From Tomitella fengzijianii (lineage in GTDB: Bacteria > Actinomycetota > Actinomycetes > Mycobacteriales > Mycobacteriaceae): a stretch of 64,000 nucleotides of DNA. The stretch lies in assembly GCF_007559025.1 (NCBI RefSeq), contig NZ_CP041765.1, positions 1,794,679 to 1,858,678 of the forward strand, in the 5' to 3' direction. Every line of letters starts with the position of its first letter. The first letter of the stretch is position 1. Positions 34,423-44,983 of the stretch are shown here, piece by piece. Both the position numbers and the translations under genes were made by a program. The notes beneath the pieces are model-generated. The model was given only the letters and a program-made list of their open reading frames with translations, ran no database searches and was not told where the DNA came from.

Positions 34423-35523
34423 CTACGCCGGATTCTCCGGCAGCGGCGGCTCGTAACGGTGGGTCGCATCGCGGACGGTGCCCACGAATTCCTCGGCGAG
34501 GTCCTCCATCGCGACGATTCCCACGAGCCGTGCCGGTCCCGCATCGCCTGCCAGTCGCGTGACCGCGCCCAGGTGGCTGTGCGTGCGCCGCAGCAGGGTG
34601 AGCGCCTGATCCAGCGGCAGGTCGTGCGGCACCCGCGGGAGCGGGCGCACCTCGGAGACCGGGATATGCGTGGACGCCGTGGTCGTCGGATCCAGCATCA
34701 GTTCAAGAATGTCCTTGACATGCAGGTATCCGGCGAACCTGCCGCCCTCCGCCCGCACCGGGTAGCGCGAGAACCCGGTCGCGGTGACCGCGTCCTCCAC
34801 CGACCCGAGCGTGGGCCCGCCCGGCGCCATCGGCACCGTGCGCACCTGTGCGGCCGGGATCATCACCTGGCCGACCGTCTTGTCGATGGTCGTCAGCGCG
34901 CGGGTCAACCGGCGGTGCTCCTCGGCGTCGAGGAGCCCCTCCAGGCGGGACTCGCCGATGATCTCCGAGAGCTCCATCATCGAGACGGTCGCGTCGAGCT
35001 CGTCCTTGGGGTGGACGCCGACCATGCGCAGCACAAGGTTGGCCGCCAGGTTGTAGAACCTGATCAGCGGGCTCATCGCTTTCATGAACACAAGGTGCGT
35101 GGGCACGAGGATCATCGCCATGCGCTCGGGCCCGGCGATGGCGATGTTCTTCGGGACCATCTCGCCGAACAGGATGTGCAGGAACGCGACGATGAGCAGA
35201 GCGATCACGAAGGCGATCGGGTGCTGGATGTCCGCCGGAATGCCCATCGAGTCCATCGGACGTTCGAGTATGTGCGCGATGGCGGGCTCCGCGATCCGGC
35301 CGAGCAGGATCGAGCAGATCGTGATGCCCAGCTGCGCGCCCGCCAGCATCATCGACAGGTGCTCGCTCGCATGGATGACGGTCTTCGCGCGCCGGCGCCC
35401 CTGCGAGGCCAGGGACTCGAGCCGGTCACGGCGTGCCGAGATGATGGAGAACTCGGCGCCGACGAAGAAGGCGTTTCCGGCGAGCAGCACGACCATCAAC
35501 AGGAGGGACCACAGATCGGTCAT
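34423..35523 (-). CDS. CNNM/hemolysin-C family membrane protein with CBS domains (Rv1841c-like)
   Basis: This 366-aa protein has an N-terminal DUF21/CNNM membrane domain with about four helices (LWSLLLMVVLLAGNAFFVGA, LSMMLAGAQLGITICSILLG, PIAFVIALLIVAFLHILFGE). A pair of CBS domains follows (~205-335: VMIPAAQVRTVPMAP, VRPLPRVPHDLPLDQALTLL). CNNM/CorC proteins are linked to magnesium or other ion transport; the 'hemolysin' name is historical. The ATG is inside the stop of the upstream paralogue (ATGA). The C-terminal CorC/HlyC domain is lacking, unlike in its partner. Confidence 0.87.
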   Translation of the reverse strand: MTDLWSLLLMVVLLAGNAFFVGAEFSIISARRDRLESLASQGRRRAKTVIHASEHLSMMLAGAQLGITICSILLGRIAEPAIAHILERPMDSMGIPADIQHPIAFVIALLIVAFLHILFGEMVPKNIAIAGPERMAMILVPTHLVFMKAMSPLIRFYNLAANLVLRMVGVHPKDELDATVSMMELSEIIGESRLEGLLDAEEHRRLTRALTTIDKTVGQVMIPAAQVRTVPMAPGGPTLGSVEDAVTATGFSRYPVRAEGGRFAGYLHVKDILELMLDPTTTASTHIPVSEVRPLPRVPHDLPLDQALTLLRRTHSHLGAVTRLAGDAGPARLVGIVAMEDLAEEFVGTVRDATHRYEPPLPENPA

Positions 35524-36965
35524 TGGGCGCTCCTCCCGCGGCGTGCACTCGTATCCCCGACGGCGTCGGGGCCGGTATCGGCCGTGCCGTCGGACTCGTC
35601 GGCCGGCAGCTCGGTGCTCAGCGCCACCCGGTCGATGCGACGCCCGTCCATGCGGACCACGCGCGCGCGCCACACTTCGTGGTGCGCGCCGATCTGGTCG
35701 CCCAGCGTCTGCTGTTCATCGTCGAGGGTGGCGGCGATGGGAACGGTGATCTCCTCGCCCTCGGCCGGGATGTGGCCGAACTCGGTGAGCAACAGCCCGG
35801 CGAGCGTCTCGAAGTCGCCTTCCGGCAGGGGCAGCCCGATGGCCGCGGACACCTCGTCGATGCGCAGCAACCCGGAACAGAGCCAACCGTCCGCGGTGGG
35901 CTGCACGTCCGCGAGGGTCACGTCGTGCTCGTCGCGGACGTCGCCCAGGATCTCCTCGACGAGGTCCTCCATCGAGATCATGCCGGCGGTGCCGCCGTAC
36001 TCGTCCACCACCAACGCGACCTGCATGCCGTGCGCGCGGACGCGTTCCATGACCGCGTCCCCGTCGAGGCTGGCGGGCACGCTGGGCACGCTGCGGGCGA
36101 TATCGCCCACGTGCGTGTCGGCGCGCGCCTCGGCCGTCAAGCCGAAGGCCTGCTTGATGTGGACGACGCCGATGGTGGTGTCCAGGTCGCCGTCCGTCAC
36201 GGGGAAGCGGGAGTAGCCCGACTGCGCGGCGAGCTCCACGAGATCGGTGACGGTGTCGTGGCGGTCGAGCGACTCGATCCGCACGCGCGGCGTCATGAGT
36301 TCATCCGCGGTGCGTTCGCCGAAGTTCAGGGACCTGTCCACGAGCAGAGCAGTACCCGGGGTGAGGGCGCCCTGCTTGGCGGAGTTGCGCACCAGTGAAC
36401 CGAGTTCGTCGTGCGACCGGGCGGAGCGGAGCTCGTCGGCGGGTTCGATGCCCAACCGGCGCACTATGGCGTTCGCCGAGCCGTTGAGTGCGTTCAGCGC
36501 CCACTTTCCGGCCAACGCGAAGCCCGCCTGCAGTGGCGCGGCGGCACGGGCGACCGCCATCGGATGCGCGATCGCGAGGTTCTTCGGCACCAGCTCGCCG
36601 AGGATCATCGACAGGGACGTGGCGATGAGCAGTGCGAGCGCGAGGGCGATCCAATCGGCCGTCGAATCGGACAGGCCGGCGGATACGAGTGGGCCGTGGA
36701 ACAGCGACGAGAACACGGGCTCCGCGATGAAGCCGGTGAGCAGCGTGGTGATGGTGATGCCCAGCTGCGCCCCGGACAACTGGAACGACAGTGTGCGGTG
36801 GGCGTGCTGGACGATCCGCGCGCGACGGTCGCCGTCGCGGGCATGGGAATCGACGGTGCTCTTCTCGAGCGCCGTCAAGGAGAACTCGGCGGCGACGAAC
36901 ACGGCGGTGCCGATCGTCAGCGCGAAGAAGCCGACGAGGCTGAGGATGGTGATCGCGATGTTCAT
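35520..36965 (-). CDS. CNNM/hemolysin-C family membrane protein with CBS and CorC domains (Rv1842c-like)
   Basis: This 481-aa protein has a DUF21 membrane domain (ILSLVGFFALTIGTAVFVAA, LSGAQLGITITTLLTGFIAE, LILGELVPKNLAIAHP) and two CBS domains (LMTPRVRIESLDRHDTVTDL; VPSVPASLDGDAVMERVRAH). VVDEYGGTAGMISMEDLVEE follows, with a C-terminal CorC_HlyC domain (FETLAGLLLTEFGHIPAEGE). It is the first gene of a two-gene operon with its shorter paralogue, which suggests a heteromer. Its start codon is entered through a short upstream ORF (see that entry). Confidence 0.88.
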   Translation of the reverse strand: MNIAITILSLVGFFALTIGTAVFVAAEFSLTALEKSTVDSHARDGDRRARIVQHAHRTLSFQLSGAQLGITITTLLTGFIAEPVFSSLFHGPLVSAGLSDSTADWIALALALLIATSLSMILGELVPKNLAIAHPMAVARAAAPLQAGFALAGKWALNALNGSANAIVRRLGIEPADELRSARSHDELGSLVRNSAKQGALTPGTALLVDRSLNFGERTADELMTPRVRIESLDRHDTVTDLVELAAQSGYSRFPVTDGDLDTTIGVVHIKQAFGLTAEARADTHVGDIARSVPSVPASLDGDAVMERVRAHGMQVALVVDEYGGTAGMISMEDLVEEILGDVRDEHDVTLADVQPTADGWLCSGLLRIDEVSAAIGLPLPEGDFETLAGLLLTEFGHIPAEGEEITVPIAATLDDEQQTLGDQIGAHHEVWRARVVRMDGRRIDRVALSTELPADESDGTADTGPDAVGDTSARRGRSAQ

Positions 36966-36993
36966 CAGGTGAGCCGCCCCGGCATCTCACCTG
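36965..36993 (-). promoter_or_regulatory. Six-codon upstream ORF and hairpin at the CBS-operon start
   Basis: On the reverse strand AGGTGAG is followed directly by an ATG at 36985 that opens MPGRLT and then TGA, whose last base is the A of the downstream ATG (TGATG). The flanks CAGGTGAG and CTCACCTG (36993-36986 and 36973-36966 on the reverse strand) form a perfect 8-bp inverted repeat, leaving GGGGCGG in the loop. This suggests translational coupling or control. Confidence 0.45.
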
Positions 36994-37379
36994 CGACGAG
37001 CCGACGCCATTGCGCTGCGCGACGTGTCGCGGTGGCGATGGTGCGGTCCTGCAGGTGATGGTGGCGCCGAGGCGGCCACGGAGACGGAGGATGCTCGTAG
37101 GGTCTGTGTGGGGGTGCCGTGGGCACCGGTACCTCGCCTTCGGTAGGGGACCGCGGCCCTCTGTACGGGCGCGGACGGTTCCGTGATGGGGTGCCGCCTG
37201 CAACGATGCTTCCCGGCAGAAACGCTGCCCGGCAGAAACGCTGCCCGGCAGAAATGCTGCAGGACGACGGTCGGCACGACGCCGGGCCGGTGACCGACCC
37301 GCGCCGTCGTCTGCAGTTTACCGGGCGGGCGTGGGCCGCGTGGTGAGGGTCGCCACCGGTATGGCGCGTCGCGCGTCCG
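36994..37379. other. Non-coding gap between the CBS operon and guaB1
   Basis: About 386 bp without a supported gene. It must hold the promoter of the reverse-strand CBS operon and any terminator of guaB1. The only clear structure is the 16-bp tandem repeat at 37208-37260. Confidence 0.6.
37208..37260. repeat. 16-bp tandem repeat, 3.3 copies
   Basis: Units gcttcccggcagaaac, gctgcccggcagaaac and gctgcccggcagaaat (37208-37255) are followed by a partial gctgc. There are no spacers, so it is a mini-satellite and not CRISPR. It lies upstream of the CBS operon and downstream of guaB1. Confidence 0.85.
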
Positions 37380-40402
<3,023 letters not shown>

Positions 40403-40563
40403 GGATGCCAGTTTTCCTTGTTGACGTCGGGAGTCCAAACACGATCCCGGCGATTCGACGCGGACACGACGGCGACTTGAGGCGACCGGGAGCGTGACGC
40501 TGCGGACAACGCTACCCCCGCGGCTCTCGCGCCGGGCCCGCCGTGCGCGTGTTCGGCCGCGGG

Positions 40564-41526
40564 TCAGCGCAGCGGCGAAAGGGGGCCCATGAGCTTGTGC
40601 AGCTCGGTGAGCCAGGGGACCGCCACGGCCAGTGTCGGCACCACCAGGACCACCGCCGCGGCGGCGTACGCCAGCGCGGCGAGGCGATGGTCGTTCTCGC
40701 GGTGCAGACGGGTGACGCGGACCAGCGTGCCGGGTCCGCCGAGCGCCAGGGCGCCGGCGGGCGCCTCGGAGCCGGCGCAGGCGACCAGGGCCCGCGCGAG
40801 CGGCGTGGGGCCGGCCGTGCGGCGTGCCGAGTCGTCCGCCAGCATCTCGACGAGCAGCTGGACGGAGTCCAGCGCCGATCCGCTGCGCACGAAGCGGGGG
40901 AAGGCCGCGTAGACGGCGGTGAACGCTTCCAGGACCAGGTCATGCCGCGCACGCAGGTGCGCGCGTTCGTGGTTGAGGACGGCCCGGATCTCGACGTCGT
41001 CCAAAGTGTCCAGCACGCCCTCGGACATGACGATCCGCCGGCGCAGCCCGGGCAGGCAGTACGCCAACGGGCGGGGACTGCTGAGTACGCGCAGGGCCGA
41101 CGAGGACGGCCGATGCGCCCGATCCGGCGAGCAGTCGAGCAGGTCCACCAGCATCCGGTGACGCGCGCGCCGTCTGCGGGTGTGGAAGCCGACCCTGGCG
41201 ACCGCGAAGATCAGGCGGGCGCCGATGATGAGCGTCGCGGCGAGCACCACGACGTACAACGCCCACAGCGGCCAGCCGAGGGCGTCGATCTCGTCGAGGG
41301 GAGCGGTGGTGGGGCGACCGTCCGGGCCCGGCACCAGCAGGCGGCTCGCGATGGCGATGCCGGCGCTGAACGCGGAGAGGACGGCGGCCAGCGCCACGGC
41401 CTGCCAGAGCACGAGGGCGGCGCGCGGAGCCCTGTGGGGCCAGGTGGCCCTGCTCAGTAGAGCGGGAATCGGGCCGGCCAAGGCGAGGGCCAGGATCCCG
41501 AAGATCAGCGCGGACACGGGGTTCAT
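40564..41526 (-). CDS. M56-family membrane metallopeptidase (BlaR1-like)
   Basis: This 320-aa protein has membrane segments at ~4-24, ~35-60, ~90-112 and ~285-308. It carries the zinc-peptidase motif HERAH in LNHERAHLRARHDL near residue 190 (HExxH with a third ligand downstream). There is no penicillin-sensor domain, so it is shorter than staphylococcal BlaR1. In such systems the peptidase relieves BlaI repression in response to a signal. It lies 23 nt downstream of blaI, as in Rv1845c-Rv1846c. Confidence 0.88.
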   Translation of the reverse strand: MNPVSALIFGILALALAGPIPALLSRATWPHRAPRAALVLWQAVALAAVLSAFSAGIAIASRLLVPGPDGRPTTAPLDEIDALGWPLWALYVVVLAATLIIGARLIFAVARVGFHTRRRRARHRMLVDLLDCSPDRAHRPSSSALRVLSSPRPLAYCLPGLRRRIVMSEGVLDTLDDVEIRAVLNHERAHLRARHDLVLEAFTAVYAAFPRFVRSGSALDSVQLLVEMLADDSARRTAGPTPLARALVACAGSEAPAGALALGGPGTLVRVTRLHRENDHRLAALAYAAAAVVLVVPTLAVAVPWLTELHKLMGPLSPLR

Positions 41527-41549
41527 AGTGCCTCAGCAGAGCATCAGGC

Positions 41550-41942
41550 TCAAGGGCGTGTCCGGCCGCGGTCCTCCGCGGTCTCGAGCGCGTCGAGGGC
41601 CTCGCGCAGCGCGTGCGCCTCGTCGGGGGTCACCTGCTGGACGAAGTGCACGAGCGCGCCGACGCGTTCGCCGGTCTCGGTGCCGTTGGAGAGCGCGTCG
41701 ACCATGAGCCCGGCGACCAGCTCGTCGCGGCTGTGCACCGGCGCGTAGCGGTGCGCGCGGTCGCTGCGGTGCTGGGTGACGAGGCCCTTCTTGGCCAGAC
41801 GCTGGAGGACGGTCATGACGGTGGTGTATGCGAGGTCGCGGTGGGAGGCGAGGCCCGCGTGCACCTGGCGGACGGTCTGCGGCTCGTCTGCAGCCCACAG
41901 CTGATCCATCACTGCCTTTTCAAGCTCTCCGAGTCCGGCCAT
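41550..41942 (-). CDS. blaI: BlaI/MecI-family transcriptional repressor
   Basis: This 130-aa repressor has a winged helix (AVMDQLWAADEPQTVRQVHA, then AYTTVMTVLQRLAKKGLVTQ) and a C-terminal dimerisation domain. In M. tuberculosis the orthologue controls blaC and respiratory-chain genes. Here ndh, an electron-transport gene, lies 0.8 kb downstream. The start is leaderless (TAGACT-N6-ATG), and an operator-like dyad overlaps this promoter. Confidence 0.93.
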   Translation of the reverse strand: MAGLGELEKAVMDQLWAADEPQTVRQVHAGLASHRDLAYTTVMTVLQRLAKKGLVTQHRSDRAHRYAPVHSRDELVAGLMVDALSNGTETGERVGALVHFVQQVTPDEAHALREALDALETAEDRGRTRP

Positions 41943-41948
41943 GGCAAA

Positions 41949-41972
41949 AGTCTAACCATGTATCCGACATGG
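41949..41972 (-). promoter_or_regulatory. blaI promoter with autoregulatory dyad
   Basis: On the reverse strand TAGACT (41954-41949) is followed by TTTGCC and the ATG at 41942. Immediately upstream, CCATGT-N5-ACATGG (41956-41972) is a perfect 6-bp inverted repeat in the -35/-10 region, well placed for BlaI binding. Confidence 0.55.
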
Positions 41973-42134
41973 CGTGGTACTACCCGTCGTCGTATGGGCG
42001 CCGCGACTCCGCGCCGCGCCCGGCGGACGCTCTGCGGACCGGCGGTGTGGAAGTATTGGCGGGGGCCGGGACACCGGCCGCTCCGGGGAGCCGGGACCGG
42101 CCCGCGCGAGCGACGACGAGCGGATGGAGCGGCT

Positions 42135-42608
42135 GTGTCCCACGGAACCACGACGGCGGCGGAATCGGCCGAAGCGGCGGAGCGCCGCGGCCCGACCCTC
42201 GAAGATGTGCAGGCCATGGCTGGCGTGGGGTTTCACAAGGCGTTCGGCTTGCGATTCCTGGAGGCCTCCGGCGACCGCATCCGGGTCGAGTGGGACGCCG
42301 CCCCGGAATTGCACCAGCCGTACGGCATCGTGCACGGCGGCGTGTACTGCTCGGTGATCGAGTCGATCGCCAGCCTCGGCGCCGCGTTGTGGCTGGGGGA
42401 GCGCGGCAACGTCGTGGGTGTGAACAACAACACGAACTTCCTGCGCGCCGTGCGCACGGGCCGGCTCGAGGCGGTGGCCGAACCGCAGCACCGCGGCCGC
42501 CTGCAGCAGCTGTGGCGGGTGGCGATCACCGACGAGGACGGCCGGATGGTCGCCGAAGGCCAGGTGCGGTTGCAGAACGTGGAGAACGCCGAGCGCCTGG
42601 CTAACTGA
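42135..42608 (+). CDS. Hotdog-fold thioesterase (PaaI-type, Rv1847-like)
   Basis: This 157-aa protein has the PaaI/4HBT pattern YGIVHGGVYCSVIESIASLG near residue 67, with the conserved HGG and a Glu in the following helix, then GVNNNTNFLRAV. It hydrolyses an acyl-CoA of unknown type. GTG 42135 has ggag upstream and gives the usual length. It is the only forward gene in this reverse block, divergent from blaI and convergent with ndh. Confidence 0.87.
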   Translation: MSHGTTTAAESAEAAERRGPTLEDVQAMAGVGFHKAFGLRFLEASGDRIRVEWDAAPELHQPYGIVHGGVYCSVIESIASLGAALWLGERGNVVGVNNNTNFLRAVRTGRLEAVAEPQHRGRLQQLWRVAITDEDGRMVAEGQVRLQNVENAERLAN

Positions 42609-42719
42609 GCGCGCACTGACGGCCCGCGGCTCGAGGTCCCCGGCCCCCGGTCTCCGGCCCGTGGTCTCCGGCCCGTGGGTCCTCGGTCCGCATGGTCCGT
42701 GTCCGCTGATGCGGAGCCC

Positions 42720-44195
42720 TCAGCCGGCGGCTTCGGCGGGGCCGCCCTGGGCGTCGTCCGCGGGGCCATGTGTCCCGTTGTGGGCGCGTTCGAGCGCGAG
42801 GACCCGCTCCGCCTCCTCCTGCGCGAGCTTCTTCGCCGCGTCCACGTCGAGGACCGCGTACTTGCCGTTGCCCAGCTGACCCAGAGCGGAACGTGCGAGA
42901 ACCTGCTGCACGGTGATGGTCATCTGGCCTCGGCTGCGGCCGAAGAACGTGGTGGCCCACGACATCAGCGTCGTCAACCGGCTCTTGAAGCCCACCAGGT
43001 ACATCAGGTGGATGACCAGCCAGATGATCCACGCGAGGAACCCGGTGAGCTCGAGCCGGCCCACCTTGGCGACGGCGCTGAACCGCGAGATCGTGGCCAT
43101 GCTGCCCTTGTCCCAGTACTTGAACGGCTTGCGCTCGTGGTGCGGGCGACCGCCGGCCTCCGCCGCGATGTTCTTGGCCACATAGGTGCCGCCCTGCATG
43201 GCCACCTGCGCGAGGCCCGGCAGGTTGTCGAGCGTCATCATGTCGCCGATGACGAACACATTCGGGTGCCCCGGAAGGCTCAGGTCCGGGTTGACGTGGA
43301 CTCTGCCGGCCCGGTCGAGTTCGGCCTGCGACTGTTCGGCGAGCAGGCCGCCGAGCCGACTCGCCTGCACTCCCGCCGACCACACCTTGCACTGGCAGCG
43401 GATGAGCTTCTCGCTGCCGTCCTTCTTCTTGATCGTGATTCCGTCGCGGTCGACGTCGGTGACCATGGCCCCGGTATGGATCTCCACTCCCAGCTTGGTC
43501 AACCGCTTGGCGGTGCTGGCGCTGAGCTTGCCGCCGTACACGGGCAGCACGTCGTCCGCTCCGTCGAGCAGGATGATCCGCGCGTCGTGCGGGTCGATGT
43601 TGCGGAAGCTGCCGTGGAGCGTGCGGTGGGCGAGTTCCGCGATCTGCCCCACCAGCTCGACGCCGGTGGGGCCGGCGCCGACGACGACGAACGTCATCAG
43701 CCGCTCGCGTTCGTAGTCGTCCGTGCAGATCTCCGCCTGCTCGAAGGAGCCGAGGATCCGCCCGCGCAGTTCCAGCGCGTCGTCGATGGTCTTCATTCCC
43801 GGTGCGTACTCGGCGAAATGGTCGTTGCCGAAGTACGACTGCTTGGCGCCGGCGGCGACGATGAGGCTGTCGAACGGTGTGACCCGGGTGATGGCCATCG
43901 CCTCGGAGGTGACCGTCCGGGCCTCGAGGTCGATGTCGGTGACCGACCCCAGCAGGACCTCCGCGTTGTCCTGCTTGCGCAGCACCAGGCGGGTGGACGG
44001 GGCGATCTCGCCTTCGGAGAGGATCCCCGTGGCCACCTGGTAGAGCAGCGGCTGGAATAGGTGGTGTGTGGTCTTGGCGATCATGGTGACGTCGACGTCG
44101 GCACGCTTGAGTGCCTGTGTGCTGAACAGCCCGCCGAAGCCGGATCCGATGACCACCACGCGGTGGCGCTGGGGCGTTCCGGTCTCGCTGGTCAT
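42720..44195 (-). CDS. ndh: Type II NADH dehydrogenase
   Basis: This 491-aa flavoprotein oxidises NADH and reduces menaquinone without pumping protons. FAD-binding motif HRVVVIGSGFGGLFSTQAL is near residue 10, the second nucleotide motif FVVVGAGPTGVELVGQIAE near 170, and FVIGDMMTLDNLPGLAQVAM near 310. Hydrophobic stretches near the C-terminus (LTGFLAWIIWLVIHLMYLVG) would attach it to the membrane. ATG 44195 has gaggag 6 nt upstream. The C-terminal ~40 residues are a charged extension. Confidence 0.95.
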   Translation of the reverse strand: MTSETGTPQRHRVVVIGSGFGGLFSTQALKRADVDVTMIAKTTHHLFQPLLYQVATGILSEGEIAPSTRLVLRKQDNAEVLLGSVTDIDLEARTVTSEAMAITRVTPFDSLIVAAGAKQSYFGNDHFAEYAPGMKTIDDALELRGRILGSFEQAEICTDDYERERLMTFVVVGAGPTGVELVGQIAELAHRTLHGSFRNIDPHDARIILLDGADDVLPVYGGKLSASTAKRLTKLGVEIHTGAMVTDVDRDGITIKKKDGSEKLIRCQCKVWSAGVQASRLGGLLAEQSQAELDRAGRVHVNPDLSLPGHPNVFVIGDMMTLDNLPGLAQVAMQGGTYVAKNIAAEAGGRPHHERKPFKYWDKGSMATISRFSAVAKVGRLELTGFLAWIIWLVIHLMYLVGFKSRLTTLMSWATTFFGRSRGQMTITVQQVLARSALGQLGNGKYAVLDVDAAKKLAQEEAERVLALERAHNGTHGPADDAQGGPAEAAG

Positions 44196-44373
44196 GACGC
44201 ACTCCTCAGGCGGATCCATCTGGTCCGTGGACGGCAGGACACTGACAACCTTAGTGATCCAGCGAACACTCGGCGCGCCAGGCCGCGAATCCGGTGGGGC
44301 GTGGCGCCGTATACGCCCAGGGAACCGGGCGGTGCGGTCCACGGACGCGGCCGGCGCGCAAAGCCACGCAGTC

Positions 44374-44925
44374 TCAGGCGAACTCGGGGCCGGTGTCCCG
44401 CGGCGCCGGCGGATGCGCGGAGTATGCGCCGTAGATGAATCCGGCGGCGGCGGGCAGGTCCAGGCCCAGTGCGGTCAGTTCGTCCGCGAGCGCGTGCGGT
44501 GCGGTGAGTGCGATCAGCAGGTGGCCGGTGCCGACGGCGGCGTGTCCGCGGCGTGCCGCGTCCGATCGGGCGGCGGCGAGGACCGCGTCGATGGCGGGCA
44601 GGGGGCCATCGGTGCGCGCGGGGGCGTCCGCCGGCGGCAGGGTGAGCGCGGCGATGCGCATCCGAGCCCGCCCCAGGCGCACGCCCTGATCGGTCAACGC
44701 GCGGGTGGCCGTGGATCCCGTCTCCGCGAGGAGGGCCAGCATCAGGTGCGCGGCGTTGACGGATTCGTGGCGGTCGGGCGACGTGGGCGCCTGCCGCGTA
44801 GACGGGCGGGACACCGCCTGAGCGGCGACGAGGGCGTCGTGCGTGCCCTGGGTGTAGGGCATCGCGGGCCCGGCATGCTGCGCGCCGTCGGAGTGCTCGA
44901 TGAGTGTCGGCCGGTGATCGGTCAC
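44374..44925 (-). CDS. Clp N-terminal-domain-only protein (ClpC2-like)
   Basis: This 183-aa protein contains the two Clp-N repeats (VNAAHLMLALLAETGSTATR; AVGTGHLLIALTAPHALADE) but no AAA+ ATPase module. In mycobacteria the similar ClpC2 binds cyclomarin-type compounds and buffers the ClpC1 N-domain. It starts with GTG at 44925 and follows the SpeE-like gene by 59 bp on the same strand, so it could be the last gene of that operon. Confidence 0.8.
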   Translation of the reverse strand: MTDHRPTLIEHSDGAQHAGPAMPYTQGTHDALVAAQAVSRPSTRQAPTSPDRHESVNAAHLMLALLAETGSTATRALTDQGVRLGRARMRIAALTLPPADAPARTDGPLPAIDAVLAAARSDAARRGHAAVGTGHLLIALTAPHALADELTALGLDLPAAAGFIYGAYSAHPPAPRDTGPEFA

Positions 44926-44983
44926 AATCCCAGCCTATCCGCGCCCACCCTCCCGCGCGTGTATGCGCGGCCCCTGGCGCCGA

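Noticed and set aside
32716-36216. 1166-codon open frame on the forward strand
   Set aside because: It runs antisense through the VWA and both CBS-protein genes. Its sequence is low-complexity His/Arg/Gly-rich without domains; such long shadow frames are common in high-GC DNA.
37208-37260. Possible CRISPR array
   Set aside because: The 16-bp units are directly adjacent with no unique spacers, and no cas genes are present.
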